Origin: Phalacrocorax aristotelis
Taxonomy: Eukaryota > Chordata > Aves > Suliformes > Phalacrocoracidae
Direction: 5' to 3'
Assembly (NCBI RefSeq): GCF_949628215.1
Contig: NC_134276.1
Coordinates: 58,755,733 to 58,819,732 of the forward strand
Length of the DNA: 64,000 nucleotides
This document shows, one piece after another, positions 11,101 through 26,100 of the stretch (the stretch's first letter is position 1; each line of letters starts with the position of its first letter). The position numbers and the translations under genes are program-made. The notes beneath the pieces were generated by a model. It worked only from the letters and a program-made list of their open reading frames with translations. It ran no database searches and was not told the DNA's origin.

Positions 11101-14100
11101 ACTATGCCCTAGAACTCATAGCTCCATTGCACATGCTTCTGTTTTGTATTGAATACATTTCATAGGTCTGAGTAGACAACTACTAAGCCATGCTTGTGTA
11201 AATAAATACTTGCTCCATATATTTACTGATTTTTATTCCGTTTACATCAGTGAAGGAACTAGCCGAGTCTAAATCTTGTTCAGAATCTTGCCAATAACTT
11301 GGCTTCCAACTTACTCAAGTGCAAAGAAACTTTTAACCTGTAGAAGTTACTCTTGCCAAAGACATCAGAGGTTAACATTTGTAGAATAACTTGACATTTA
11401 ACTCCACCAATGGATAAATCAAAGAAAGGTTTAAATGTTAGCTCATAAATTAAGTAGACATTAGGTGTTGAACTTGGAAAATCCTGGTTAACAGAACCTG
11501 TGAACAACATCTCTTCCCTGTAAATCTAAATATATAGTAGCCTATTTAGAGCCTAAGTGAAGTTATCCCCATGACTGATACAAACATTGCATTTAAGCAT
11601 GCAGGGAAGCATTCTGTGCGTGTTCAGTGTGGTGCTGGTACGAACAGCTAGGCACATTGTGTCTGCATATGTTTCATGCAGATCCAAACGCTGGGCAGAA
11701 CAAGTGTGTATGTCACCAGTGGACAGGGCTTTGGGCCTGGTATGTGTCATCTGAGCACATCGAATGTACCAGCATCACTGAACACAGGCTGCTGGAAGAA
11801 GCCTTAGAACTTCAAGGATCTAAGCCCAGGCTATGGGAAAGCTGGGTTTAGATCCCTGTTCATCCTGAAGCCCCTGTGTCCTGAAGCTTTTCCCCCTCCC
11901 AGGAAAAATAGGCTGAAGAAAATACTCCATCCTGTTTGCAGGAGCTGAGCTGCTGTGTTGTAGAGAATACAAGATTCATAGGGCTATTTGGACAGCAGTT
12001 GAGGGAATCCTGACTCTGCAACCTAGTAATTTGGGCATTTAAATGGAGAAACAGGGATTCGGATCCTGTTCCCAGGACCCCCCTTGCATTTAACATGGAA
12101 AAAAACCCATTAAGCTAATAATTATTTTAAAAACTAACTGTATAACAGGTTTTCTCCTTCTAATCAAATGCCTAAACTGTGGAAATAATCACCTCCTCCC
12201 TCTGTTCTCATTTCATATTTTCCAATAGCAGAGTAACACTGTTCACAGAAGCGGAGGGAAGCGCGTGACCTAGGAGTTAGAACGCTTCTCTGCCAGGTGA
12301 CATGCGAGTTTGTATGCCTCAGGCAAAAGAAGGGCTTGAACCCGCATCTCCAGCTTCCTGAACCTGTAGTCTCACTCCTATGAAGTTAGGACTCTACTTC
12401 TTCCCATGCAACTGCATTTTAAAGGGTTGAACAAAAGGTGGTATATATTGAGTTTATTTGATGATTTTTATTCTCAGAATGTGTCTGAGGTGTTAGAGGC
12501 TTCTTCCTTTACGGTTTTGATTTACCACCTAAATCTTAGAGAGGAACAGAAGTTCTGCATGTTCTCCTGCATTTGTTTTCTTCCTGGTTAACTCTAGATT
12601 GTCAATTTTCAATTGTGTCCTAATTTACACTTGACTGTTCTCAAGCACTGTGAAATAAAGTAACAAATGCTGTGTAAAACTGTTTCTGCTGTACTCGCAG
12701 CCATCTTAGAGGGCTCTGACCTTTCCCTTCTCTCTCTCAGTATTGTCACATGAAGGGGTTGTGTTTCTTAGTCTGAAAAAGACTGCTGTGGGAAGCTTCC
12801 TGTTCAGCATTTGGAGGGGAAGGAAGGCAGCCCATGGACTTCTGATGCGCCACAGTTCTGCCTTTGAGTTGCATGTGGACCTCAGGCACTGTGTGCTTTG
12901 AACTCTACGTGGGGCTGGACCCCTGAATGTGGTTGTGCAAGTCCATTTTTGGATCATGTCCTAAATATTGATTGCTTCCATCCATGCATGTTTTTCTCCT
13001 TGAGGACTTAAAAGGAGCAGTAAAACAAAAGTAAAAATCACTGTGACTGTGCTGCACAAGATAATCAGTCTTTTTCTTACAAAATGTAAGATTACCTAGA
13101 CACTTCACCAGTGGAGAACCTGGTATCCCAGATTTCTGTTCGTAATTCTGCTACCCAGCTCAGCAAGTTGGTTTTCTTCTTGTGCTTTGGTTCCATCATC
13201 TGTAAAGTCCTAGAACATTTTAAAAGCACTGTAAATGCTATTAATAAGAAGCGGTTTGTTGAAATTTGAGTATTAGGACTACTTTTAATGTTAATACCTT
13301 TGATGTTCCACTTGTATGTAAGCACCTCAGTAATTTAGACATACAGAAGAATCCAATGCTAGGAAGGAATTCTGCTTTTTTATGCTTCATTGGCAGATGG
13401 AAGTTCTTCTTTAGGGTTGTACACTTTATATTGTTCCTGTTCTCATTAAAAAGCTATAGTCACTAAGTTGCAAGATTTTAAAATGCTTGATTAGGTACAT
13501 ATCTTGTAATACTTAAATATAAAAGAGCCTTTGGTCTGTGTGAAAAATACATACTTTCTTCCTTAAAGAAGAAGAAACAGCCCCAGAGCTGCCATTAATC
13601 CAGCTGTGTTCATCATAATTAAATTGACAATGGTGATTTTCATATATAGGTGGATATCTGCTGAGGAAAATGTGGCATTTATTATTAGAAGTCAATTGTT
13701 TCTTTGTCACTCCTTCAAACATTTGATTTTGATTTAGATAATTTGGGAATTTTTTTCTTAGCTAGTAACAATAACCAGGAGCTAATTAATGTAGTGCTGA
13801 TCTTGTGTCTTTCTATATGCCTTGATACTTGTTACTTTCACTTTGCAGCCAGTCTTTGTTTGTCAGTCTTCTAATATTTTAAATTAAATGCTTCAGAGGT
13901 GGAAATTCTTATCTTTGAGACTACGTACTTTATGAAAACAAGCTGTATTCCCTATCTGGCCACCTGTTATTACTTCAGGAAAGGAATGAATATAATGTGA
14001 GTTCTGTCATTATCAGATGTCAGAGAATATGCACAGAAACACGAGCCCTGAGTAAGGGTAGACATTTCATTAGAGTTTGTGCCTTGTTTAGTCCCAGCAA

Positions 14101-17100
14101 ACTTGCTCCACAGTCAAGGTTTCTCCTATGTAAGTTCACCATACTAATGAGGAAGAACTTCATCTTTCACAATATTTGTGCATCTGCGGATGGGAGAAGG
14201 AAAGATACCATTACATTGTGGTACCATGAAACTTTTTGGGCACGTTGTTAGTGGGATTCCCAGAAGCGGGGAGGAAAGAATCTTTCTCCTTCATAACTTA
14301 CATTCTCTGTGTGACAACCTATCGCTAGAGACCTTGGCTTATGATGGGAGCTACTGCACAGGTGGGCACTGTGGCCCTCTTCACCTGCTGTCTTGCTTAG
14401 ATCTGCTAGGGAAGATCTGCTAATCCTGCATATATGGTGGCTTTGGTCCACACTGGAGATGTTGAGGAGGAGGAGATAAGGAATGATCTAGAGTAAGGTC
14501 CAATTCTAGTGCTTCCTTTCTGCTAGTATAGAGACACTTTGCATGTACCGCTCTTGAGCTGTATAGAAGAGAGCTGGGTAGGTTGGAAAAAGGCACAGTG
14601 AGTCTGGAGACTACGGAACATAACAAGAATAGTATCTTGCGTGATGTTCTAGCAATACTTGATTTTTACAGAGTATGTTAGAAGTTGAGACTTTGCAGCC
14701 ATTAGTGTTTCTCAAATATATGCTATGCTGTACCAATATAGATGAGAGATCTTTTTGAAATTGGACTTCATAAGTTCTGCTGCTCATTGAACATTTTTTA
14801 ATTCCAAAGGCTGTTATTAATGAAACTGTTTTTTATTCAAGTACACTTTAAGAATATTTTAGGAAAAAAAATGAGTGAATGCTGTGTTGGGTGCTCTTTT
14901 TTTGTGAGGATTGAATGTGTAAGGTTTTGTTACATGTGTTAAACTGTAGAAGCTATGGGGATGGTTTTTAATTACTCTTCGTCCATTTAGAGACACTGGT
15001 TAGGGAACATCCTAGTTATTAACTTAGAGTGCTTTGTATATCTTTTTGCCTTTACTACATGTGTTGCTCTTTTCATTTTGAATTAGCCATGTTTTTTGCT
15101 TCTATTTCTTGTATAATTGTAAATACATACAGCTATGTAAATGATGCTATTGTAGAATGCTGTATGCAAGCAGGAAGCATGGAAGATTGTGATATGTGGT
15201 ATTCAGGTGCCTATGCTCAAATGCAAGTTTAAAGAAAAACGTTTCATCGTAGGTCTGCAAAAGGCTGAAAGCTTTGGGTTCTTTTTTTTTTGTTCAGGGT
15301 AGAGTTTTATTTGTCAAAATCTAACTCTAGGTTCCTGAATCTTTAGCCTGAAGTTTGGTTGTTTGAGAAAGTGAGGGAGGGTTTACAGGTTAATTGTCTG
15401 ACAAAGTTGTCCCATTAAGTCACTTGTTAATCCAAAAAAACCTGTCTGGATTATAATTATCTCAGCAGGCCATTTAAAATAGAAAGAAGACATGTTTAAA
15501 ACATCTTTCAGTAATGCAGCTAAGTCCTTAACTGGCCACAAAATATGTCTGAGGTTCAGCTCTAGAAAAAGCCTGAATATCTCAGTGGATTTTGTGATTA
15601 TCTCTTTGAAGAGCTGTAATTGTCAGAAACGTGGTTGTAAGCTGATGCTTCTTTAGTATGTTTTTACTTACTATCATAATTGTCATCTGTTGCTTTAGAG
15701 GTATTCCATTCACCAAACAAGTCTACACAGTGAAAACTTATCCTTTGGAAGCATGATGATGTCTTTCCTCATAAGAGCATGATTATCATATCAAAACATT
15801 TTAACATACATACTTTCTTATTCAATAGGCTAGACAAATGGCAGCTGTCCTTCTACGACGCCTTTTGTCTTCTGCTTTCGAAGAAGTTTATCCAGCTCTT
15901 TCACCTGATGATCAGACCTCTATTAAAAGTGGATTGCTGTTGATTATTCAGTTAGAAACCCAGTCCAGTATGAGGAAAAAAATCTGTGACATCGTTGCTG
16001 AATTGGCCAGGAACTTAATAGGTACTTTATATAAGCTGATATTGTGGTGAAATGTTTTACATATTGATAGTAGTTGTATTTTTATCTCTTGTTCTCTAAT
16101 CTTCTGTAGATGTTTGCACTTGATGTGCTAACTGATTTAATGGTTTAAAATAAAACCTGATATTTGTTTATATTATCCTTGATCAGATAAAAATAAGATT
16201 CCTTAGCTCTTCTTTTAAATTGCTTGAGTTTAGGTGTGATTGTATTAAGGTTTAGAAATTCAATTTTGTTAAAATTCTCACTAATATTATGCTGAACGTC
16301 TGCATCGGTTTTGAGTGCTGTTATATAACTGTAAATAGAGATAATCTGTTTCTGGGTGCCTTTAGATTTAACATTTGATCATATTTTACACTGTGACTTG
16401 GACACATCTTCAGATCAGTTTTTTTAAAATTAATTTTATTAGTCATGACTGATTGCCCTGCACAATTGAGATCTAACCACTCTTAATTTTGCTTATCTTA
16501 AAACTTTCTTGTGTTTAATCTAGATGAGGATGGCAACAACCAGTGGCCAGAAGTTCTGAAATTCTTATTTGACTCTGTCAGCTCTCAGAACGTGGGACTG
16601 CGTGAGGCCGCTCTACATATTTTCTGGTAAGCTTTCAGACTTTGCTACATTTTTTGCAGGTTAGCCAAATAATGTCTGTAAAAGTGTAAGAAAAACTGTC
16701 ACAACTTAATTAACAAGCAATCATATTTATTTCATTTATTCCGTTTTATTGTGGTTTACTTAACTCTTACATGTACATTTAGTCTGTAGCTTGAACAATG
16801 GATGAGTTTAAAATAATGGATAAGGTTAAACTGTGTGAATTTTTATTAACGTTTTGGTCTTTCCTTATCCTTAGGAATTTTCCTGGGATTTTTGGGAATC
16901 AGCAGCAACACTATTTGGAGGTCATTAAGAGAATGCTGGTTCAATGTATGCAAGATCAAGAGCATCCATCAGTAAGTTCTTTTCTTATGTTTTTTTTTTT
17001 TTTAACAAGTCCTGAGCATAGACACTTAGTGTAGTTGTCTCAAACATAAAGGTTAAAACATAGATTCCAACCAGAGAATTGCATTACCTGACTGATGTAC

Positions 17101-20100
17101 ATCTGGAGTTTTGACTATGCCTACTGCAAAATAAAAGGTCAAGCCTTTTCATGGTCCTAAAGCTGGCTCGCTGGCGTGTGTCCGCCCTGCTTAGGCCCAG
17201 ACTTTTCTCTAGTAGTTCCACTTGGAGAAACCTACTTGTAGTGGCCCAAAGTAGAGTCAGGGGTTTTAGCCAGCAGCATGAGAGGTCAGAAACTCCTTGT
17301 TAAGCTCTTTTTCTGGCCCTTGTGTTTAACGGTATAGATACGTAGTATCTCTACACATAGTATCTGTATACAGTATGTCTCAAAACTCTGAATAAATGAC
17401 AGCTTCTTGAACTGTTTGTGCCTGCTTTGCTGTAAGGGCATGTTAGCAAGCCTTGCTTTTCTGGAAGGCTTCAGATTTACTGATTTGTGCAGATGATTGT
17501 ACTTTGAAAATGTTTCTCTTGTGGAAAATGCTGGGCAAGGATAGGAAACCCTGCTGTGGTGTATGGGTTCAGTTTACTGCTCCCCCGTGGGTTACTTTTC
17601 CTGACTTTTGAAAATCAACTGAGTAACATTTTCTAAAGTACCACAAGTCATGCCTTTAAAGAAGCATGTTTTAAACACTTAGGTCACACTTTTTGAAAAA
17701 ATGGGACTTTGACACTTGCATACACATTTGAAATTGGGATGGTAGTTGAAAACAATAGGGTTTTTTCTTTTTTCTTTCATTAAAAAAAAAAAAAACCCAA
17801 AACACCAAAAAAAACCCCAAAACCTAAAATAAAAATAAAAAAAACCCCTAAACCAGGGAATACTTGCCATCTTGTAATATGATAAACTTGGTTTGTGTCA
17901 TGGAGGAAATAGATGCTGAAGACCTTTGTTATCACTTTACCTTAATTTGAAGTAAGATGTAAGAGCCCATGGTAAAAACTAATTGCTGTATCTATTAGGC
18001 AAATGTAAAAGCGAAATAATAATACAAAATGTAGTCTTATAATAGGCCTAATCTTAAGAGAAAACAAAGGTATGTTTCATTACCAGTTCTTCATGTTTTG
18101 TTTCTCTAACCCTGCCTGTCTTCTAGATTAAGACTCTGTCTGCTAGAGCCGCAGCTGCATTTGTGCTTGCTAATGAGCACAATCTTCCCCTACTTAAACA
18201 TTTTGCAGACTTGCTACCTGGAATCTTGCAGGTGAGAAATCACAAGTAATGCTTAACGTGCCTTCACTCTCTGTATTGACTCTATCTGAACGTCAGTTGT
18301 TGGTCTGCAAATTTGTGTAGCATATGAATTTTCACTGAGACCTGGTTTAACTGTATCTTAGTTTGCTTGACATTAGTCACCAGCAAGATACAGTGGAAAC
18401 TGATAAGGAATTTTGTAAACGCAAGCTAATTGATAGGGTTCTAAGGCAAATAGTTCAATGCTGATTAATTTATACAGTGTTACCTGGATAAATGAGTTAA
18501 AATTATTCATAAGATATTTAACTCAAAATCATACAGCTTTTAAATTAACCATGATACTGAAATATACTTAAAATATAGGCTACCCTGAGATTTCAAGTAA
18601 TCAGTAATTGGGAAATTCATTGACCCATGGTATCCTGTATCTTTCCAGTTTAGAGGAAGGTATAGAATTATTCTGAACAAAGGCTCCCAGAGTAACAACA
18701 ACAGTGTGGACAAATGATCTTCTAATTGTTTGATAATTTATGAACTTGTGAACAAAATGCCTTTTTAAGCTTCATATAATTTCTGAGGCTGTATTAGATG
18801 TCTTTTAGGATGGATGAATTTGAGCAAAAGTTGGAATTCTAGTATAAGGTTGTTTACTTTGGGGGGGGGGGGGGCGGGGGGGAGGTCTATTGTAAACCAA
18901 ACCAGACACAGGAATGGTTTGAGCTCTGAAGGATGACAATTTCACAGTACAAGTTCCCTTTCTATATTAAGAAAAAAGTGGAAAAAGCTAAGTACCTGTG
19001 ATAACAATGGCAGTGAACTTTTGGTGATTTTAAATTAGGCTAAATATAGGTTGAAGACTGACTTCTTGCTACAGTCAGTACAGCAGGTTCCTGTTGACAG
19101 TGCAAGCTATAAACCTTGTCTGTGTGTGCTCTGTGGCAAGCTGAAGAAAAAATGTGCCAAGTTTACTGGCTTCTGCAACCAATGGAATTCTACTTGATCT
19201 TAAATGGAAACTGAGAGGAATTTATTAAAATCAACTGAACTTGAAAATGGGCTCTAGTGTGTACAAGATAAGTATTTTGATACTGAGGTCTCTATTTGGT
19301 GGTTAGTCCCTGTCTGTGAAAATTGTATTGTTCAAAAATTGTAACTGGCTGCAAGGACTTTGGCTACTGAGTACTGTATGAGTGGGAGTCAGGCAGGATT
19401 TGGGCTGGGCATGCTATTTGTCTTGATGTTCAGCGATTAAATAGTATGCTGTTTTTAGAGTTCAGACTAATAGCCCACTTTGTGTGATATGAGTTTCGAG
19501 GCTACTATTTTAGGTTGTAAAAACACATGCACTTGGCTTGCATTTTCAAGCTTTATTGTGCAAATATAGACTGCAGAACTATGATATGAAATCTGTCTTT
19601 TTAAAGCACTTCTTGCGAGAAGGACTAGATTTTCTGGCTGTGGTAACACAAGATGGGTATGAAGATCTGAGTTTATAAATAGGAGATGGGATGTGTTAGA
19701 ATAGTGGTGAGTGACCTTTGGAGACAGTTGGATGCTTTTTTTGTTGCTGTTGAAATTAATTTTGTTGAAATATTGGCATGTTAAAAAAGCTAAAAATAAA
19801 ATTCTGACTTAGCAATTCAGTCCTTTCAGTACAGTTTCTGTAATGGGTATGCTGGAAGTTGAACTTTCAGAACTAATAGTTGAAATTTGTATGCAAGAGA
19901 TTTATCTTGCAGTAGAGGTAAAAGCAGCTGGAACTTCAACTGACTTCTGTGGTTGTTGGCATTCGATACTACAGAAAAGTGCCTCTGCCTTTTAGGGAAC
20001 ACTGTGCATTTTGAACTTCTTTCTTCAGAAACCTAGTCTTGCTTTCAAAAGCTGTCAAAGTTGCAATGGGTATAAAATACAGAGTTTTACTGAAACTTCT

Positions 20101-23100
20101 AGTAAATATTACATTATCCTTTGCCAGAATCAGAGGATGAGTGATAACGATTAGTCCAAAAGGCCTTAACCAAGGTAGATTCCCTTCCCCACCCCCCGCC
20201 CCGATCATTTTTTGATAGTAGAAGATGCTGCTTCTGTGTTGAAAGCATGGGCTGTTTGAGTAGTGTTATTAAAAGTGATAAGCTCTAGATTGAATTATTT
20301 AAAAATACCTAACTATTGACTTTAAAAACGTGTTTCTACATTCAGAAGACATCAGATACTTTGCTAATGAAAATTCCTTTCGAAACCCCAAAAGTATGTT
20401 TAAAGGTTGTTTTCTCTTTTGGAGGTTTGGGTTTTTGTGTCCTGCTTCTAGAATAGTTTTAACACCATTGAGTAACTGCTGTTTTGATACTTGAGTATCA
20501 ACCTGGTCAATTAAAAGTAAGTTTTAAATTACTTTTCAGAATGTAGCTATGGGTTAGGAAAGACAATTGCAAAAAGCTTTATTTCTTTTTCTCCTTCCTG
20601 CGTCCTGTGACTGAGGGCTGAAAGGTCTGCTTTAATTTGGTGGCTCTCCAGAGTTGTCTGGAAAAAATAAATTATTTAATCTTGAGATTCCTGGTGTTTG
20701 TATGCGTAAGCTATTCAAAGCTATCTTGCATAACAGGGAAAAAGGAGTTAGGCTCATTTTCCTTCTTTTGGGCAGACTTTGAGGAGTTTTTCTTTATTTA
20801 AAACCTGTTTTGAAGTTGTGCTTGTCAAAACATAGTGTGTGTTTTTGCATGTTGGTGCCTCTGACGTGTGACGTTAATTTTTCCTGTGTGTCTGTCTGCT
20901 GTGTTAGATTTAAACTAATAATGGTCAAAACTGATGGCATATAACATTGTGAGCCATAACTTACTTGCAGACATCCTGTCGTTTTGTACCCTGTATATTA
21001 TCTTTTTGTAGTTGTTACGGATTTATGCACGCCAGCCACTGTAGCAGGGTCCGAGCCTAGGACCCCACTGAACATGCAAAGTCTGAGTGAAGGCTTCCAA
21101 TTAGTCTTTTATTACTTCTCAGGTTACAGCTCGAACTGGGTGCCTCTGGAGGGGGACCCCTACCCCAATTCATGCCTCTCAATTATACATGTGCCATCTA
21201 TCACCCGATCCTCAAGTCCAATCACTTAATTCTGGTCGGTCATCTCTTGATTTCTTACTGGTTTTCACTGTGGCTGGGCTGGCCGCCTTCTGTAGTTCTT
21301 CATTCTCTTGGAATTGTCTCCTTGGTCCTTACCTTCTTCATTCCACTCATATCTGCCAGATTCAGCTAGTTCTTTGTTCGCAGCATTAGTTTTATCAAAA
21401 AGTTCTTGTGGCCTAAGGCTTCAGCTACTTTAGCTACTAATGTTAAACGAGACTATTCAAGAGAGAAGAATTACAGTTAATCAAATTTATTCTGTAACAG
21501 TGGGCCCATTCATAGTTTTGTTTCTTTTTATTTAATCTTATCTTCATCTTATCTCTTTATAGGCTGTAAATGATTCCTGCTACCAAAACGATGATTCTGT
21601 CCTGAAATCCCTTGTAGAAATTGCAGATTCTGTTCCCAAGTACTTACGACCACATTTAGAACCTACCTTGCAACTAAGTCTGAAGGTAAAGCTAGGATAT
21701 TTTTTTTTTAAATCACTCTTTCTGCCCCAAAACTTTTGTTCTAACTATTTGCTCTAATCTTCTGGATTGTAGTTGTGTGCAGATGCCAGTCTCAGTAACA
21801 TGCAGCGTCAGTTGGCGCTTGAAGTAATTGTGACCTTGTCAGAAACTGCTGCTGCTATGCTGAGGAGGCATACAAACATTGTTGCACAAGCCAGTAAGTA
21901 TTTTACTCGTTTTCTTTGTTGAAACAATTTGTCTTCGTTTACAGAGTTAAACTGACTTTGCAGGTGGTCAGTGACAAAACCATGTCTAACTCAGAGTTTG
22001 CTGGTGTTGGTAACATGAGGTGACACTGAACTGAGTTTTCTTATGGAGAAAACCCCTTCTTATTATGACTCTTCATAAGTTAACCTGTACTTATGCAGCA
22101 ACCAGCAATTTGAATAAAAATACAGTAGATTCTTCATTAGGTGTTTCCAAGGAAAATACTACTTTCATGCTTTCCTGCTGGCTTTGGAAATTTGTACTGA
22201 AAAATAAAAAAAATTGATGCATTTAGTTCTGAAGTTCTACGTTTGAAGTTTGGTATGTAGGCCAGATACTCTGTGGTGCTGGCAACTGAAGACTGAAGGA
22301 ATTCAGCGTGCATGTTGAGCTTCAGTGTTGAGTTAAAGCTGTGAATTAAAACTCACATGCTTATATAAATTTCTTAGATATAGTCTAATTAGTATATTTA
22401 ACGTGCCATTTGTAAATTCTTTTAAGAGGCACTTTCTTAATCATGCATTATTTAAGATGCTAAAAATAACTGTCTTCTGGACAGCCCCAGCAGCAGTGCT
22501 GTATGCACTGCTATTTCTCTGCCTCTTAAGCCTTTTTTCTGAGTAGATCAGGACACTGACGCAGCAGCGTAGCCTGCGTTTCGGAAGCATTCTTTTCCCT
22601 CCCTGTCACACTTGTACTGTCTAGATTCTTGCTTGTTCTTCTGAAACTTGCATGAAGACAATCTGTTAAAAGGCAACTTTTTTTTATTTGTGTACTCTGG
22701 CTGAGGAAAGTTGCGTGTATATGTGTCACTAAAATAATCACAGAACTTCTGGAAAATGTTGTAAGCTGGATCTGCTTGGCTTAAGTGTTTAAACTACTGA
22801 CTAGAAGTTTTGTTTACTTGTAGAATAGTTTGGGGGGGGTTTTGCACTTTTTAGGGTGGTTTTTTTTGTTGGTTGTTTTTTTGTGGGTGTGTTTTGTTTG
22901 TTTGGAATTTTTTTAAGAACAGATTCTTCCAGAATATATTTTGAAATTTGAAAATGTTTAGAGTGCTGTGTGGCTTGTTGGGAATATTAACGCTTGACAC
23001 TTCTGTCCACCAAATCATGACAAGCTTCTTATCTGGTCAGGCAGCACAGTGAAATACCTCATATCTCTTTAGAATGTATTACTTTTATATTGGGTTGCTA

Positions 23101-26100
23101 GTTGCTGTTTAGGCATGAAATATTTGTATTAAGATAAGACACCATGTGGGAATGAAATGCCTTTGGTTTGCAACCCATTGTAAAATTGCTCTTAACATTA
23201 ATGAAACACTAAGGTGAAAGACATCTATTTTGCAGAGCTAGTAAAGCAGTTACGTTCAGAGAATGATAAAAAGGTAGCCAAAAAAGATTGCTTTTGTCTT
23301 GGTTTTGTGACTTAGTTGAAAAGGCTTTCTGTTTTCGTTCAACTAAAAAGTTGCCAGATCACCTGATCCTCACAGCTAGAACTGGGCCTTAATCAAAACT
23401 GTCATTTTCTGCTGGTTTTACTGAATATAACATGATGCTCATTTAGGAGTTAGTCTGTGTCCTGTCTACCGGTTTACTTCTCAGGAATTCCGTTTCGGTT
23501 CAGACTTCTCTCCCTGAGCTCCGTATTCAAGATAAGAGTGTTCGATTGCTCTTTCCCCAGAAATTAGAGCTGCAGCCTATCTTTGGCTGTAGTTTTCTCA
23601 GTCTCCAGAAAATGGAGAGTCTCAGCATACTCTGACAAGAAGCAGGCTTAGTGGGCTCACCCTTACCTTGTTTGTAAACAGCCTGTGTGTTGGCAATAGT
23701 TATATTTTTGAGGGCTTGTTGGGACAACATTGAAACTTTAATGCACAACTCTACATTTAAAGAGAAAAATTCTTTGTGAAACTATACTTACTGGCAACTA
23801 CATTCATATTAAACATCAAGAAGAAACAACACATTTACAAGCTTTTGCAGGTTCTGGATATAATGATGGCCAGACAGCTTTGGATGACAGTTTGTTCTCA
23901 ACCTTGCTTGTTAGTAGCAATGCACACTATCACATCAGTTTTTGGAACCATGTAGTATTTGTGGCAGATGATGGTTGACTTCCATGTTTCAGAGGTGTGA
24001 CGATACATCATTTTCAAGTGTACTTAAAAGTGTCTGTGTCTGAAAAGCTTCTGGGCTATAATACTTTTTTTTTTTTGAGGAAGTTTGATTCAGTGACTAG
24101 TAAGTATATAGAATTCTGACATGTGGGCATTCATGCTAGAGAGTTCGTAGTGTCCATTAAGTTATCTCTGAAGGTTTTTCAGCAGTGGTATAATATCTGG
24201 CTGAAGATGTGTAGGCACATCAAGCAAATCAATCCATAATTTGATCTTCTCTTGATACTTGCCTCACAATGCTGTCAGTGAGCAATATTTTCTTCTGTCA
24301 TCTGTTGACCATAAGATGTATGGTGAGGTGAGTTTGCTTACGTTTGTGCCTCTGTTGTGGATTATAATAGTGTAAATACATTATGAAATTCACCAGTTGC
24401 AGTATACCTAATCAGTTGCACTAGATCTCATCATCGGCATGGACTACTGTATGCCTACAAGTTTTTGAGGTAGGTTGCCGTAAAGAACAGTTAACTAAGA
24501 CGCCAATCTTCGAGATGTGTGGTAGACTGTCCAAAAAAGATTCTGAAAGCTCAGAGGTTGACTATTTGACTGAAAACTTTTGTTTCCAGGGCAAAGTGAA
24601 GCTTTTTTTGCATAAATGATGTTGAATTCAAGCAACTGCTCTGAGCAGTTAGTGTAATATGAAGTAAAGAATAGTTAAGAGCACCTTACTTTGCTCTGAA
24701 AGTGCAGGGTACACTTTTCACCCCTTGGGCTTCCGAAGTGCACAGGAACAGGCAACCTACAGAGGTTAGAAGTAGTAAAATGATAGATTATCATGTGCAA
24801 GATATTTTCATGATACAAAAAAGAAATTTTAGATTAAGTGGGGAAAAATCTCAAGTTCTAAACTATTACCTTATTGTAAAAGTAAAGCTTTATGCTAAGT
24901 GACCACTGCACATATAGTTACCAAAATTTTTCATGTTAGTAAAACTAAGGGTTGAGTATTATTATTCCAAATGTTCAAAGGATGATGTCAGGGTTTAAGA
25001 AAAAGGAATGAAGTGTATCTGAGTTCTTAAAGCATATAATACTATTTTTAACTCTTTCAAGGAACTTAGACTTTATTGAGAAATTTACTTTCTATAATCT
25101 TCACGATTTAAAAAAGTCTTACGTTGTGCTATGAGTCTTGGTAAGAAATACACTCAACTTTATTTTTACTGTTGATTTGAATGTTCTAAAAATACTCTTC
25201 TGAAAATCTGTTCTGAATTTGCTTATGAAGTTTGACAGACTCTCTGCTACTGGAAGAAGAGTTCTTTTCCTCAATTTTTTTTTTTTTTTTTTTGAAAGGA
25301 GAGAACTTAAAATTTAAGATTGTTATTTGAGAACCTGTTTTAAGAAAGCAACCTGAGTTTAAAACCTATTTTTTTCAGTTCCTCAAATGTTAGCAATGAT
25401 GGTTGACTTGGAAGAAGATGAAGATTGGGCAAATGCAGATGAGCTTGAAGATGATGATTTTGACAGGTAATTATGAAACTAGTTGTTTCAATCTATTATC
25501 AAGATTCTGTAGCTAAAGGCAGGTCTTAAGTGCAGGATGCAAATGACTGCAGTGCATTACTTCTTCTTTACTCAAGTAACTCTAATTTTGCTCCCTCAGT
25601 CTTGAGCCGTATATATGACAGTTCTCAGGCAGTTCGTATGTAGGTTATTTAGGTCCTGTTCAGCAAGTAAGCAAATTCTTTCAGTATTCCTGTGTTGCTG
25701 TACTTCTACAAGTTGCATGTCCTCTTGTCTGCTGTTTTGCACTGTTTTAGCTTTTCAAACTTTTGTTTCTTTGTCATTTATGTTATTCAGTTCAGAAGTC
25801 AATGCTTCCTAACACTTCAAATTGCAGGCTTATCCTGAAGTTAGCTGGAACCAAAGCTGAAGGATACTGACCTGTTTAATCATCTACAACCAATCTCTTC
25901 ATATTTTTCTATCTGTGCCCTTGAAAAGGTGGTGTTAAAGAAAAAGCTGCTTACCCTTGAAAGGACATCAGAATGCATAGTGGAATTCCTTGCTGGATTT
26001 CATCTAGCTCAAAAATATTATGATTTTGCTATTATTTTAAATCCCTTAGTATGGCTAGCAATAGGTTATCTTGCTGTGTCTTAGGTGAGAAAGATCTGCT

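Noticed and set aside
12250-12400. A functional tRNA gene
   Set aside because: A-box- and B-box-like phrases are present but no cloverleaf or proper spacing; better read as an old SINE-like remnant.
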